DNA of 64,000 bases from Nocardia sp. NBC_01329 (GCF_035956715.1 NZ_CP108381.1:3876001-3940000), one strand, 5' to 3'; counted from the stretch's first letter, positions 8,963 to 17,450 are shown. Notes: generated by a model not told the origin, from the sequence alone. Translations and numbers: made by a program.

Positions 8963-10509
8963 CGCACTGCCTCCGCGCTCACCCCGTCGGCGGCGGCGCC
9001 GCCCGGCGCCGGTGTACCGGCACCCGTGTTCTTCTCACCCTCGGCCAGCAGCTGTTCGGCCACCGCCCACAGGCCGACCGATTGCGATGCCTTCACCAGC
9101 ACCACATCACCCGCGCCGACTTCGGCGGCGAGCAACTCCACGGCTGCTTCGATATCCGGGACGAGCACCGATTCCTCACCCCATGAGCCTTCCATGACCG
9201 CTCCCTGGTGCATGCCCCGGGAGGGTCGTCCGGTTCCGACGACGATGAGCCGGTCCACATCCAAGCGCACCGCGAGACGGCCGATCCCGTCGTGTTCCAC
9301 CACCGCTTCCGGGCCGAGTTCGGCCATTTCGCCGAGCACCGCCCAGCTGCGCCGTGGGGTGTCGCCCGACCGAGCCATGGTGACCAGCGCTTTGAGCGCG
9401 GCCCGCATGGAATCCGGGTTGGCGTTGTAGGAATCGTTGATCACGGTGACCCCGGCGGCGCTGGTACGCACATCCATCCGCCGCGCCGACGCCGCGCGGG
9501 CGCCGGACAGCGCGGTCACCAGAGTGTCGAGGTCGGCGCCGCATTCCAGAGCCACAGCGGCTGCCGACAAGGCGTTGCCGACCTGATGTTCCCCGTGCAC
9601 GGCCAAGGCCACCGTGCGGTCGCCGGCCGGTGTGTGCAGGGTGAACGAAGCCCGGGCCTGATCGTCGAGAGTTGTTGCGGTGGCACGGATCCGCGCGCCC
9701 GCGGAATGTCCGGCCGTCACCACCCGAGCCACCGTACGCGAAGCCATGGCGGCGACCTTCGGATCATCGGCGTTGAGTACGGCCAGACCGTTTTCCGGCA
9801 GCGCCTCCACGAGTTCGCCCTTGGCCTGCGCGATGGCCTCGCGACTACCGAATTCGCCGAGATGCGCGGTACCCACATTCAGCACGACCCCGATATTCGG
9901 TGGCGCCACCCGCGCCAGTGCGGCGATATGGCCGGGTCCGCGCGCCGACATCTCCAGCACCAGGAACCGGGTATCCGGACCGGCGCGCAGGGCGGTCCAC
10001 GGATGCCCGAGTTCGTTGTTGAAGGAACCAGGTGGGGCCACCACCGGTCCCAGCGGGGAGAGCACCGCCGCCAGCAGATCCTTGGTGGAGGTCTTACCCG
10101 AGGAACCGGTGACGCCGACGACCGTCAGCCCACCGGCCGCGACGAGACGCGAAACGCTCTCCCGGGCCAGCGCGGCCAGCGCGGCCAGCACCGCGGCGCC
10201 CGCACCGGTCGAATCATGGGACAGCGCAAGCGCACTCGACGGTACCGACCCGGTCGCAGGGGTTACGACGAGGGCGGGAACCCCCACCGGCCGGGCCGCG
10301 AGCACGGCGACGGCGCCGGCCTCGATCGCGGCGGCGGCATAGTCGTGACCGTCGACGCGCTCACCGGGCAGGGCCAGGAAGATGTCGCCGGGACCGACTC
10401 GACGCGAGTCGAATTCGACCGAACCGGTCACCCTCACCTCCGGGTCACCGACGTCGTGCAGCGTTGCGCCCACGACCTCGGCGATATCCCGCAGTGTCAT
10501 TTCGATCAT
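8959..10509 (-). CDS. murF: UDP-MurNAc-tripeptide--D-alanyl-D-alanine ligase MurF
   Basis: MurF joins D-Ala-D-Ala to the tripeptide precursor with ATP. The chosen ATG at 10509 gives a 516-residue protein starting MIEMTLRDIAEVVGA, the usual MurF beginning. It overlaps the murE stop by ATGA. A longer reading from 10542 would run 37 bases into murE and add 11 unlikely residues. Motifs seen are VTGSSGKTSTKD (P-loop), SFNNELGHPWTAL, EMSARGPGHI and DSYNANPDSM. The C-terminal tail is alanine- and glycine-rich and probably not needed for activity. Confidence 0.96.
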   Translation of the reverse strand: MIEMTLRDIAEVVGATLHDVGDPEVRVTGSVEFDSRRVGPGDIFLALPGERVDGHDYAAAAIEAGAVAVLAARPVGVPALVVTPATGSVPSSALALSHDSTGAGAAVLAALAALARESVSRLVAAGGLTVVGVTGSSGKTSTKDLLAAVLSPLGPVVAPPGSFNNELGHPWTALRAGPDTRFLVLEMSARGPGHIAALARVAPPNIGVVLNVGTAHLGEFGSREAIAQAKGELVEALPENGLAVLNADDPKVAAMASRTVARVVTAGHSAGARIRATATTLDDQARASFTLHTPAGDRTVALAVHGEHQVGNALSAAAVALECGADLDTLVTALSGARAASARRMDVRTSAAGVTVINDSYNANPDSMRAALKALVTMARSGDTPRRSWAVLGEMAELGPEAVVEHDGIGRLAVRLDVDRLIVVGTGRPSRGMHQGAVMEGSWGEESVLVPDIEAAVELLAAEVGAGDVVLVKASQSVGLWAVAEQLLAEGEKNTGAGTPAPGGAAADGVSAEAVR

Positions 10510-12122
10510 GAAACCGTCAAGTCCTCCGCGCCCGTCGGCCACGAACCGTTGTCCGCGCCCCCGGAACTGTGTCGCTGTGCCGAATCGATCGCCGCCGCGA
10601 GCACCTCGCGGTCATCGAACCGATATTTCACCCCGTTGATCTCCTGACCTACTTCATGGCCCTTCCCCGCCACCAGCACCACGTCACCGGCGTGTGCCCA
10701 GCCGACGGCCGCCTCGATGGCCGCGGTCCGGTCACCGATATCGCGGACTTCGCCGCGCTGGTCGTCGGAGACGCTCCGCGCGCCGGCGACCAGTGACGCC
10801 CTGATCACGGACGGGTCCTCGGTGCGCGGGTTGTCGTCGGTGACGATGAGCAGATCGGCGCCACGGGCCGCGGCCGCCCCCATCGGCCCGCGTTTCCCGG
10901 TGTCCCGGTCGCCGCCGGCACCGACCACCACGGCCAACCGACCCCCGCTCCCGGCCGTGGCCAGATGGGTGCGCAGGGTCGCGATCACCGATTCCACGGC
11001 GGCCGGTTTGTGGGCGTAGTCCACCAGGGCAAGGAACTCCTGTCCACGTTCCACCCGCTGCATCCGGCCCGGCACGTCGACAGTGGCCAGCGCGGGCACG
11101 GCCGTCGCCGGATCGACCCCGGCGGCGGCACACACCGCGACAGCGAGCAGTCCGTTGGCGACGTTGTAATCACCGGGCAGCCGCAACCGCACCGGGATCT
11201 CGCCGTTCGGGCCCGTTGCGGTGAACTCCTGTTCACCGCCGTGGATGCGGGCGGGACCGGCCGACGACCAATCCGCAGATTCGGTGGTCGAGACCCGGAT
11301 CGGCGCGTCCAGGCCATCGGCGAGACGCCGACCCCACGCATCGTCCACACACACCACGGCAGTGCGGGCGGCAACCGGCGATTCCGGTTCGAACAGCCGG
11401 CGCTTGGCGGCGAAATAGTCCTCGAAGTCGGCGTGGAAATCCAGATGGTCCTGCGACAGGTTGGTGAACGCACCTACCGCGAACCGCACCCCGTCGACCC
11501 GGCCCAGTGCCAGCGCGTGGCTGGATACCTCCATCACCACCGCGTCCACGCCCTGTTCCACCATCAGCGCGAACATGGCGTGCAGTTGCGGTGCTTCGGG
11601 CGTGGTGAGCGCACTGGGGATCCGGCGACCGCCGATCCTGGTCTCGATGGTGCCGATCAGTGCGGTGGACAGCCCCCCAGCAGCCAAACCGGCCTCCACC
11701 AGGTAGGAAGTGGTGGTCTTGCCGGAGGTACCGGTGATCCCGATGATCCGCAACCGCTGCGACGGATGTCCGTAGATCGCCGCCGAAAGTTCACCCAGGA
11801 TCGCGCGCGGATTCTCACGCACCACGACCGGCACCGCTAGTTCGCCGGCCAGTTCCGCACCGGCGGCGTCGGTGAGTACGGCGACCGCGCCACGGGCCAC
11901 CGCGTCTGCGGCGAACCGGGCGCCGTGCGCCCGGGAGCCTGGTAACGCCGTGAACAGATCACCGGGTAGAACCGCGTCGGAACGCTGTTCGATGCCGGTG
12001 ACGAGCAGCTCGGTGGCGACCGGTGGCCGAAGTTCGGCGTCGATCAGATCCAGCAGGTCGGGCAGCGGTGTCGACAGCGGCCGGGCCGGCCGCAGCGCGT
12101 GCTGGCTGGACTGCGCGGGCAC
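10506..12122 (-). CDS. murE: UDP-MurNAc-L-Ala-D-Glu--meso-diaminopimelate ligase MurE
   Basis: MurE adds meso-diaminopimelate to the growing stem peptide. The 538-residue product carries the P-loop ITGTSGKTTTSY, the NLSQDHLDFH segment, the DYAHKPAAVE motif and DDNPRTEDP. The DNPR form is known to select meso-DAP rather than lysine, which matches a DAP-type mycolic-acid wall. Translation appears to start at GTG 12122. The 89 bases between this gene and ftsI show no further gene. Confidence 0.97.
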   Translation of the reverse strand: MPAQSSQHALRPARPLSTPLPDLLDLIDAELRPPVATELLVTGIEQRSDAVLPGDLFTALPGSRAHGARFAADAVARGAVAVLTDAAGAELAGELAVPVVVRENPRAILGELSAAIYGHPSQRLRIIGITGTSGKTTTSYLVEAGLAAGGLSTALIGTIETRIGGRRIPSALTTPEAPQLHAMFALMVEQGVDAVVMEVSSHALALGRVDGVRFAVGAFTNLSQDHLDFHADFEDYFAAKRRLFEPESPVAARTAVVCVDDAWGRRLADGLDAPIRVSTTESADWSSAGPARIHGGEQEFTATGPNGEIPVRLRLPGDYNVANGLLAVAVCAAAGVDPATAVPALATVDVPGRMQRVERGQEFLALVDYAHKPAAVESVIATLRTHLATAGSGGRLAVVVGAGGDRDTGKRGPMGAAAARGADLLIVTDDNPRTEDPSVIRASLVAGARSVSDDQRGEVRDIGDRTAAIEAAVGWAHAGDVVLVAGKGHEVGQEINGVKYRFDDREVLAAAIDSAQRHSSGGADNGSWPTGAEDLTVS

Positions 12123-12211
12123 AGGATTCCTCTCTGCATGATGAAGCGCGGATACGACGACGAGTCAGGTTACCGACGCCACGTCACGGTCCGGTAAGCC
12201 GGTTCACCGAA

Positions 12212-14176
12212 TCACGACGCCTGCAGGACGAACTGCCGTTCCGGTTCGCTCGACGGCGCTATCCGATCCCGCTGCAGGGCCCAGGAGGCGATGTTGTGGA
12301 ACAGCGGTGCCGCCGACTGACCACCGCTGCCGTCGGAACTGCGGACCGGCGCGTCGAGCATCATGCCGATGACGTAGCGAGGATTGTCCGCGGGCGCGAT
12401 ACCGGCGAAGGTGATCCAGTACGAGGAACTCGAATAACAACCGCAGTTCGGATCGACCTGCTGCGCCGTGCCGGTTTTCCCCGCGATCCGGTACCCGTCG
12501 ACCGCAGCGGCGGAACCGGTCCCCATCTGGACGCCGGTCGGGTCGTTCTGCACCACCGACTGGAACATGGTGCGGAGTGTGCGCGAAGTCTGCGGGCTCA
12601 CCACCCGCACCCCTTCGGGGGCCGGTTCCTCGGCGCGAGTTCCATCGGGCGCGACGGTGGCACGCACGATCCGGGGCGGCATCCGGACGCCGTCGTTGGC
12701 GATGGCCTGGTACATCCCGGCCATCTGCAGAGTGGTCATCGAAAGCCCCTGCCCGATGGGCAGGTTGGCGAAGGTACCACCGGACCACTGGTCCCGGGCG
12801 GGCAACAGGCCGGAGCTCTCGCCGGGCAGGCCCACCTCGGTACGCCGGCCCAGACCGAAGCGTTCGAGCATATCGGCGAATCTGTCCTCCCCGACCCGCT
12901 GCGCCAGCATGAGGGTGCCCACATTCGAGGATTTACCGAAGATCCCGGTGGTGGTGTAGGGGGCGACACCGTGTTCCCAAGCGTCGCCGACGGTCACTCC
13001 GGACATATCGATACGGCCCGGTACCTGATGTACCTCGTCGGGTGTGGTGAGCCCGTACTCGATGGCCGCGGCCGCGGTGACCACCTTGTTGACCGAACCG
13101 GGTTCGAAAGGCTGGGTCACCGACGGATTGTCCAGCCCGGCGGGATCCCAGTGCTGTGGACCGAGCGCCGGATTGAACGTGTTGTCGTTGGCCATGGCCA
13201 GCACCTGGCCGGTTTTGGCGTCCAGGACCACCGCGGAGGCCGATTTCGCGCCCGAGCGGTCCTTGGCCTGCTGTATCTGCTGCTGCACATGATTCTGCAG
13301 GTAGGAGTCCAAGGTGAGCTCGACATTGTTTCCGTCGACCGCGGGCTGGCGGTCACGGACACTGCCGGGGATCACCGCGCCGTCGGAACCGCGATCGTAG
13401 GTGTAGGAACCGTCGGTGCCGGCGAGTGCCGAATCCAGAGAAGCCTCCAGCCCGACGCGGCCGTGGCCGTCCCAACCGGTGGCGCCGACGATATTGGCCG
13501 CCAGCGACCCGCCCGGATAGTCGCGCGGGTCCTGTCGTTCCGTCCCGATCTCGGGGAACTCCGCCGTGATCTCGTCGGCTTTGCGCGGGTCGACATTGCG
13601 CGCCAGGTACACGAAGGTCTGGTCACTGCGCAGCTTGTCCAGTAGTTCGGATTCCTTGGGCCCCTCGGCACCGAGCACCTGATGCACGGTGCGGGCGATA
13701 TCCTCGAGCCGCCGATCGGGATCGGGCGCCGTATCATCCTTCGCCCGGGCGTCGGCGAGATCTTTGCGCACCCGGATGGGCTGGAAGTTCAGCGATTGGG
13801 CGGTGATGGTGAAGGCCAGGGATTTGCCGTTGCGGTCGGTGATGGTTCCGCGGGTGGCGGGCAGGTCCTGGTAGGCGGCACGCTGACCGGCGGCCTGTGC
13901 CGAGAGCGTGGGCGCGGCAATGGTCTGGATCCACAGCAGTTGCAGCGCCACCACGGTAAGCGCCACCAGCATGATCAACCGGCCCACGCCGAGCCGGACC
14001 CGCACCGGGCCGTTCGGCGCGGATCGTCCGCCCGGACGCTGCCGCCCGGACGGACGGGGCCGGGCAGGAGCCGACCTCGCCACCTCGGCGGATTTCCGCT
14101 TCGATTTCCCGCGGTCGGCCGCGGCCCGGGGTCTCGGCGCGGAATCGCGGCCGCGCCCCGACCCGCGCCGGTTCAT
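12212..14176 (-). CDS. ftsI: Septal transpeptidase FtsI (class B PBP, PbpB)
   Basis: This class B penicillin-binding protein cross-links septal peptidoglycan in partnership with FtsW. The 654-residue product has a very basic cytoplasmic tail (about 1-58), one membrane helix (about 60-82), a PBP dimerisation domain and a C-terminal transpeptidase domain. The three active-site motifs are present: SVNK (SxxK), SSN and KTGTA. The ATG at 14176 overlaps the upstream ftsL-like stop by ATGA. Position directly after the ftsL-like gene matches mycobacterial pbpB. Confidence 0.97.
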   Translation of the reverse strand: MNRRGSGRGRDSAPRPRAAADRGKSKRKSAEVARSAPARPRPSGRQRPGGRSAPNGPVRVRLGVGRLIMLVALTVVALQLLWIQTIAAPTLSAQAAGQRAAYQDLPATRGTITDRNGKSLAFTITAQSLNFQPIRVRKDLADARAKDDTAPDPDRRLEDIARTVHQVLGAEGPKESELLDKLRSDQTFVYLARNVDPRKADEITAEFPEIGTERQDPRDYPGGSLAANIVGATGWDGHGRVGLEASLDSALAGTDGSYTYDRGSDGAVIPGSVRDRQPAVDGNNVELTLDSYLQNHVQQQIQQAKDRSGAKSASAVVLDAKTGQVLAMANDNTFNPALGPQHWDPAGLDNPSVTQPFEPGSVNKVVTAAAAIEYGLTTPDEVHQVPGRIDMSGVTVGDAWEHGVAPYTTTGIFGKSSNVGTLMLAQRVGEDRFADMLERFGLGRRTEVGLPGESSGLLPARDQWSGGTFANLPIGQGLSMTTLQMAGMYQAIANDGVRMPPRIVRATVAPDGTRAEEPAPEGVRVVSPQTSRTLRTMFQSVVQNDPTGVQMGTGSAAAVDGYRIAGKTGTAQQVDPNCGCYSSSSYWITFAGIAPADNPRYVIGMMLDAPVRSSDGSGGQSAAPLFHNIASWALQRDRIAPSSEPERQFVLQAS

Positions 14177-15063
14177 CGCATCTCCTCACCCGCCGTAACG
14201 GGCGGCAGCGGCGCGACCGAGGTGGGTTCGACGGAGCCCGGTGCGTCCTCCGGGGCATCGACCGGGGCGGGCGCCACGGCCACGCCTTCGATCGGAGCGG
14301 GAGCCCCGGCCGGAGCAGCGCCCTCGGCCGGGTCCGGTGGTGGTATGTCGCCGCCGGGCGGTGCGCCTTCCGGGTTCGTCGCCGGGTCCGGAGCCGGAAC
14401 ACTCGGCACCGGAACATTCTCGGCCTGCTGCGGTGCCGGTGTGGGATCGGAACCCGGTGCCGCGAGAACCTCACCCGAGCTCGGCGCGGCGGAATCCGAC
14501 CGCGGCAGGGCCGGCACCGGCACGATCCGCTCCCCCGGGTCGGCACCGTTGCGAGGCCCGCCGCCGCGAGGCGGGGCGTTGAGCGGCGGGGCCGGCGGAC
14601 CCTGCGCGGGCTTCGGCTCACCGACAACAGTGACGGTCCCATCCGGGGCGACCACGAGCCGTGCCGGGTCCTGCGCCGGGATCATGCCGAGCTCCCTTGC
14701 CCGGGTGGCGAGTTCGGGTGCCGAATCGGCGGCGGCGACCTCCCGCTGCAGGGCGGCGCGTTCGTCGGAGAGCACCCGGTTGGTTTCGCGTGCGTCACTG
14801 AGCTGATAGCTGTCCTCGGCGGCACGGGTCGTCAGCACCAGAGTGAGGGCGAGCCCACAGCCGAACATGGCCAGGATCGCGGCCACGAAGGGGCCTCGGC
14901 CCGCCAGTTCCGTCCGCGGCGCGGCCACCTGTACCGCACCGGGCCCACCGGCGCGCTGCCGGCGCCGGGCGTATGCGCGCTGCGCCGCACCGGATTTCAC
15001 CCGTTCCGCGTCGTGTACCCGCCGAGCCGGCCGCCCGGTCTCGGTACGTGTGCTCACGCTCAT
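14173..15063 (-). CDS. ftsL: FtsL-like septum protein with proline-rich tail
   Basis: FtsL proteins are small bitopic divisome proteins with a leucine-zipper-like coiled coil. The product (296 residues from ATG 15063) has a basic tail (about 1-58), a membrane helix around FVAAILAMFGCGLALTLVL, and a heptad-rich stretch (SDERAALQREVAAADSA) leading to LATRARELGMIPAQDPARL. An extracytoplasmic tail of roughly 165 residues rich in Pro, Ala and Gly follows. I chose ATG 15063 because GGGGG lies about nine bases upstream and it overlaps the preceding small ORF by ATGA. A GTG at 15072 is the alternative. The gene order rsmH - this gene - ftsI supports FtsL, although sequence similarity in this family is weak. 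Confidence 0.8.
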   Translation of the reverse strand: MSVSTRTETGRPARRVHDAERVKSGAAQRAYARRRQRAGGPGAVQVAAPRTELAGRGPFVAAILAMFGCGLALTLVLTTRAAEDSYQLSDARETNRVLSDERAALQREVAAADSAPELATRARELGMIPAQDPARLVVAPDGTVTVVGEPKPAQGPPAPPLNAPPRGGGPRNGADPGERIVPVPALPRSDSAAPSSGEVLAAPGSDPTPAPQQAENVPVPSVPAPDPATNPEGAPPGGDIPPPDPAEGAAPAGAPAPIEGVAVAPAPVDAPEDAPGSVEPTSVAPLPPVTAGEEMR

Positions 15064-15287
15064 ACCTGACACCCCCGTATCGGTGTGATCGCCCGCGGTA
15101 TCGGTCCGCGCGCGCCTGTGCTGTGGTCCGTAATGCCCACCCGGTGCCCCCCTGACACCACGACTTCGCGAACCCGGATGCGGTGATCGGATACCGCATC
15201 CACACCGTCGTACCGCAGTCGCCGCACGCGGACAAGCGAATTCGCTGCTCCGCGGGCTGCTGCGGTACGGCCGGTGCCGGGGTTCAT
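15060..15287 (-). CDS. Possible 75-residue protein coupled between rsmH and ftsL
   Basis: This 75-codon frame starts at ATG 15287, which overlaps the rsmH stop by ATGA. It ends with TGA at 15062-15060, which overlaps the ftsL ATG in the same way. It thus fills the whole 220-base gap exactly. The product is basic (many Arg, Val and Gly) with no signal or membrane segment, and I recognise no family. Third codon positions look GC-rich, though somewhat less strictly than in neighbouring genes. It may be a real small protein, a translational bridge that carries ribosomes into ftsL, or chance. Confidence 0.5.
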   Translation of the reverse strand: MNPGTGRTAAARGAANSLVRVRRLRYDGVDAVSDHRIRVREVVVSGGHRVGITDHSTGARGPIPRAITPIRGCQV

Positions 15288-16261
15288 CCCGCCTCCTGCA
15301 CGATCTTCTCGGCCGCGCGCATCCGTACCGGCGTGGCGCGCGGGTTCTCCTCGATCTCGGCCGGGCCGGCCTGCTCGGCGCCCCGGGTCAGGATGCGGAA
15401 CTCCGGGCCCATCCCCGGAAGTTCGACCGGAAGACCGACCGGCGTACGGGATTTCGCACGGTCGGCCAGTTCGTGTTTGACGACCCGGTCCTCGAGCGAT
15501 TGATAGGACATGACCACGATCCGACCACCCGGCCGCAGCGCCGCCAGGGCGGCCGGCAGCGCCGCGCGCAGCGAATCGAGTTCGCCGTTGACCTCCACCC
15601 GCAGCGCTTGGAAGGTCCGCTTGGCCGGATGTCCACCGGTTCGGCGAGCGGGAGCGGGGATGGTGTCGTAGAGCAGGCTCACCAGTTCGGCACTGGTGCG
15701 CAAGGGTTGCCGGGCGCGCCGGCGCACGATCTCGGCCGCGATCTTGTTCGCGAAGCGTTCCTCGCCGTAGACCTTCAGGACCCGGGCGATCTCACCCTGG
15801 CCGTAGGTGTTGAGCACATCGGCCGCGGTCGGGCCGGTCGTCGCGTCCATTCGCATATCCAGCGGAGCGTCCACGGAATAGGCGAAGCCTCGTTCGGCCT
15901 CGTCCAACTGCATGGACGAGACACCGAGATCCATCAGAATGCCACTCACCGAACCCGTGGCGGGTAGACCGGCCTCCCCGAGTGCCTCGGCGATCCCGTC
16001 GTATCGGGTGTGCACCAGTGTGATCCGGTCGGTATAAGGCCGGAGACGTTCGGTGGCGAGGGCGAGCGCGCGAGTATCACGATCGAGACCTACGAGCCGG
16101 AGATCGGCGTGGGTGCGCAGGAAATATTCGGCGTGCCCGCCGAGCCCGAGTGTCGCGTCGAGGTAGACAGCCGACGGCGCGTCGAGTACCGGATCGAGCA
16201 ATTCGGCTGCGCGGGTGAGCAGAACCGGGACATGTCGGGTGCCGTGTTGCTCACGGTTCAA
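15284..16261 (-). CDS. rsmH: 16S rRNA (cytosine-1402-N4)-methyltransferase RsmH
   Basis: RsmH (MraW) methylates C1402 in the ribosomal P site using S-adenosylmethionine. Motifs include HVPVLLTRAAELL at the start, DATLGLGGHAEYFL (SAM loop), ILMDLGVSSMQLDEAERGFA and KRTFQALRVEVN. I place the start at TTG 16261, giving 325 residues, because GGGAGG lies five bases upstream of it and the protein then begins just before the conserved HVPVLL. A longer frame from TTG 16360 adds 33 residues with no family match. Its stop overlaps the next small ORF. Confidence 0.95.
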   Translation of the reverse strand: MNREQHGTRHVPVLLTRAAELLDPVLDAPSAVYLDATLGLGGHAEYFLRTHADLRLVGLDRDTRALALATERLRPYTDRITLVHTRYDGIAEALGEAGLPATGSVSGILMDLGVSSMQLDEAERGFAYSVDAPLDMRMDATTGPTAADVLNTYGQGEIARVLKVYGEERFANKIAAEIVRRRARQPLRTSAELVSLLYDTIPAPARRTGGHPAKRTFQALRVEVNGELDSLRAALPAALAALRPGGRIVVMSYQSLEDRVVKHELADRAKSRTPVGLPVELPGMGPEFRILTRGAEQAGPAEIEENPRATPVRMRAAEKIVQEAG

Positions 16262-16559
16262 TTCGGCCTCCCGGATCCGTGCCTCGCTCCGTGACGACCC
16301 GATTCGGGTCGCGCCGCGACCGTATGGATTCGGATCACCGGCGCCGAAGCGGGCGAACAATTGATTGCGCGAGATGATGATGATGATGATGATGATGTGG
16401 CCGCGCCGCCACTTGATCCGCCGCGCTCATAGCGTGCGCGACAGAAGGAAATCGGTGACGTTACGAATGCCGCGGGGTCTCTGACCGAAGCGGCACCTGG
16501 CGTCGGGGAAGTACGTCAGGGTCCGCATCCGGGCAGAGGCCGCGTGGCACTCGCGCGGG
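16262..16559 (-). other. mraZ-rsmH spacer
   Basis: This 298-base stretch between mraZ and rsmH is unusually long for the cluster. It holds the (ATG)8 trinucleotide run at 16374-16397. A minus-strand frame is open from TTG 16360 into rsmH but is probably untranslated. I see no clear promoter or terminator. Confidence 0.5.
16374..16397. repeat. Trinucleotide microsatellite (ATG)8
   Basis: Eight perfect ATG units stand in a row (CAT on the transcribed minus strand), about 113 bases upstream of the rsmH start. Perfect runs like this are rare in GC-rich actinobacterial DNA and can change length by slippage. The run lies in the rsmH leader and not in a supported coding frame. Confidence 0.9.
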
Positions 16560-16991
16560 CTAGAAGATTCCGCCCAGTGCCTCGTCTCTCGCTTGCGCGT
16601 AGTCCTCCTCGTGCTCGGCGAGGTAGGTCTCCCACGCCTGCTTGTCCCATATCTCCAGGAAGTCGACCGAACCGATGACCGTACAGTCGCGGGTGAGGCC
16701 GGCATACCGGCGATGTTCGGCCGACAAAACGATCCGGCCCTGCGAATCCAGGCTCTGTTCGTCCGTACCCGCTGCCAGCGCCCGGACGAACGCCCGCGCC
16801 TGCGGGTTGCTCCGGGACGCCGACGCGGCGCGCCGGGCGAGCGCACTGAACTCGTCCTTCGGATAGACGGCAAGGCTGTGGTCCTGTCCTTTGGTGACCA
16901 TCAACCCTCCCGCCAGATCGTCTCGAAACTTCGCGGGCAACGTGAGCCGCCCTTTGTCGTCCAGACGAGGTGTGTAAGTACCGAGAAACAA
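16560..16991 (-). CDS. mraZ: Transcriptional regulator MraZ
   Basis: MraZ is an AbrB-fold DNA-binding protein that, in bacteria where it was studied, represses its own dcw operon by binding repeated GTGGGG-like boxes. The 143-residue product begins MFLGTYTPRLDDKGRLTLPA and carries the second SpoVT/AbrB half around SLDSQGRIVLSAEHRRYAGL. These two halves are the full MraZ pattern. The start is TTG 16991, fixed by the conserved MFLGTY beginning. Matching boxes lie 85-110 bases upstream. It is the first gene of the cluster. Confidence 0.97.
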   Translation of the reverse strand: MFLGTYTPRLDDKGRLTLPAKFRDDLAGGLMVTKGQDHSLAVYPKDEFSALARRAASASRSNPQARAFVRALAAGTDEQSLDSQGRIVLSAEHRRYAGLTRDCTVIGSVDFLEIWDKQAWETYLAEHEEDYAQARDEALGGIF

Positions 16992-17075
16992 CCCGATACC
17001 TCCTACCGGACCACCTCGAATGGTGTTGACCGGCTACGCCGGTCGAGTGCCTTACGGCCTCTCCTGTAGTGCGCG

Positions 17076-17101
17076 CTCCACATTACCCCACTTTCCCCCA
17101 C
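17076..17101 (-). promoter_or_regulatory. MraZ operator: three GTGGGG-type boxes
   Basis: On the minus strand GTGGGG, GTGGGG and GTGGAG begin exactly ten bases apart (17101, 17091 and 17081), separated by four-base A/T-rich spacers. This is the known MraZ operator layout of G-rich boxes at a helical-turn period. The site lies 85 bases upstream of the mraZ start, as expected for autoregulation. Confidence 0.85.
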
Positions 17102-17165
17102 TTTCAATCGAAACACGGGGTGATGTGCCTCCCCGGCCAATCGATTTCGCAGGTCATTCCAGCTA

Positions 17166-17204
17166 TCACCGGCTGGGCGCACTTTTCACGGGTCCTGCCT
17201 CCTT
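17166..17204 (-). promoter_or_regulatory. Seven-codon frame with perfect ribosome-binding site upstream of mraZ
   Basis: A consensus AAGGAGG (17204-17198) sits eight bases before GTG 17189. The frame then encodes only VKSAPSR and stops at 17166. Such a strong site in front of so short a frame suggests a leader peptide, or the relic of a longer gene. It lies between the two groups of MraZ-like boxes. Confidence 0.4.
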
Positions 17205-17223
17205 GCGCGCGTCCTCGGCTGCC

Positions 17224-17238
17224 GAGTCCGGCGGACTC
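17224..17238. repeat. 7-bp inverted repeat in the mraZ upstream region
   Basis: GAGTCCG and CGGACTC are perfect arms separated by one base. The size suits a dimeric regulator, but no factor can be assigned. Confidence 0.5.
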
Positions 17239-17285
17239 CGTCAACTTCCAGCAAACCCACTGTTCACACCCCTTCGGGAGGGCAA

Positions 17286-17324
17286 GTGGGGCACGGTGGG
17301 GAATCCCGGTGGAGCGGAGTGGGA
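17286..17324 (+). promoter_or_regulatory. Second, oppositely oriented cluster of MraZ-like boxes
   Basis: On the plus strand GTGGGG (17286), GTGGGG (17296), GTGGAG (17309) and GTGGGA (17319) follow at 10, 13 and 10 bases. The box words match those of the mraZ operator but face away from mraZ. No plus-strand gene begins nearby, so its role is unclear. It may let MraZ oligomers bridge two sites. Confidence 0.5.
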
Positions 17325-17394
17325 AAACGTGACCGAGGCGCGTCCGGAGACCCGGGAAAGCTCACACCCCCAGCCGCAGCACCGGCTCGGCACA

Positions 17395-17450
17395 TACAGC
17401 AGACAGCGGTGCCGCACCGGTAATCCGGTGCGGCACCGCTGTCTGCTGTA
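17395..17450. terminator. Perfect 26-bp stem-loop behind the DUF3040 gene
   Basis: A perfect 26-bp inverted repeat (17395-17420 and 17425-17450) with a TAAT loop lies 24 bases past the DUF3040 stop. No T-run follows on the minus strand, which is common for actinobacterial terminators. It would insulate the dcw cluster from upstream transcription. Confidence 0.85.

Noticed and set aside
16371..16397. Run of ATG codons as stacked start codons of a plus-strand gene
   Set aside because: The frame following on the plus strand leads to no protein-like product, and the flanking genes are both on the minus strand.
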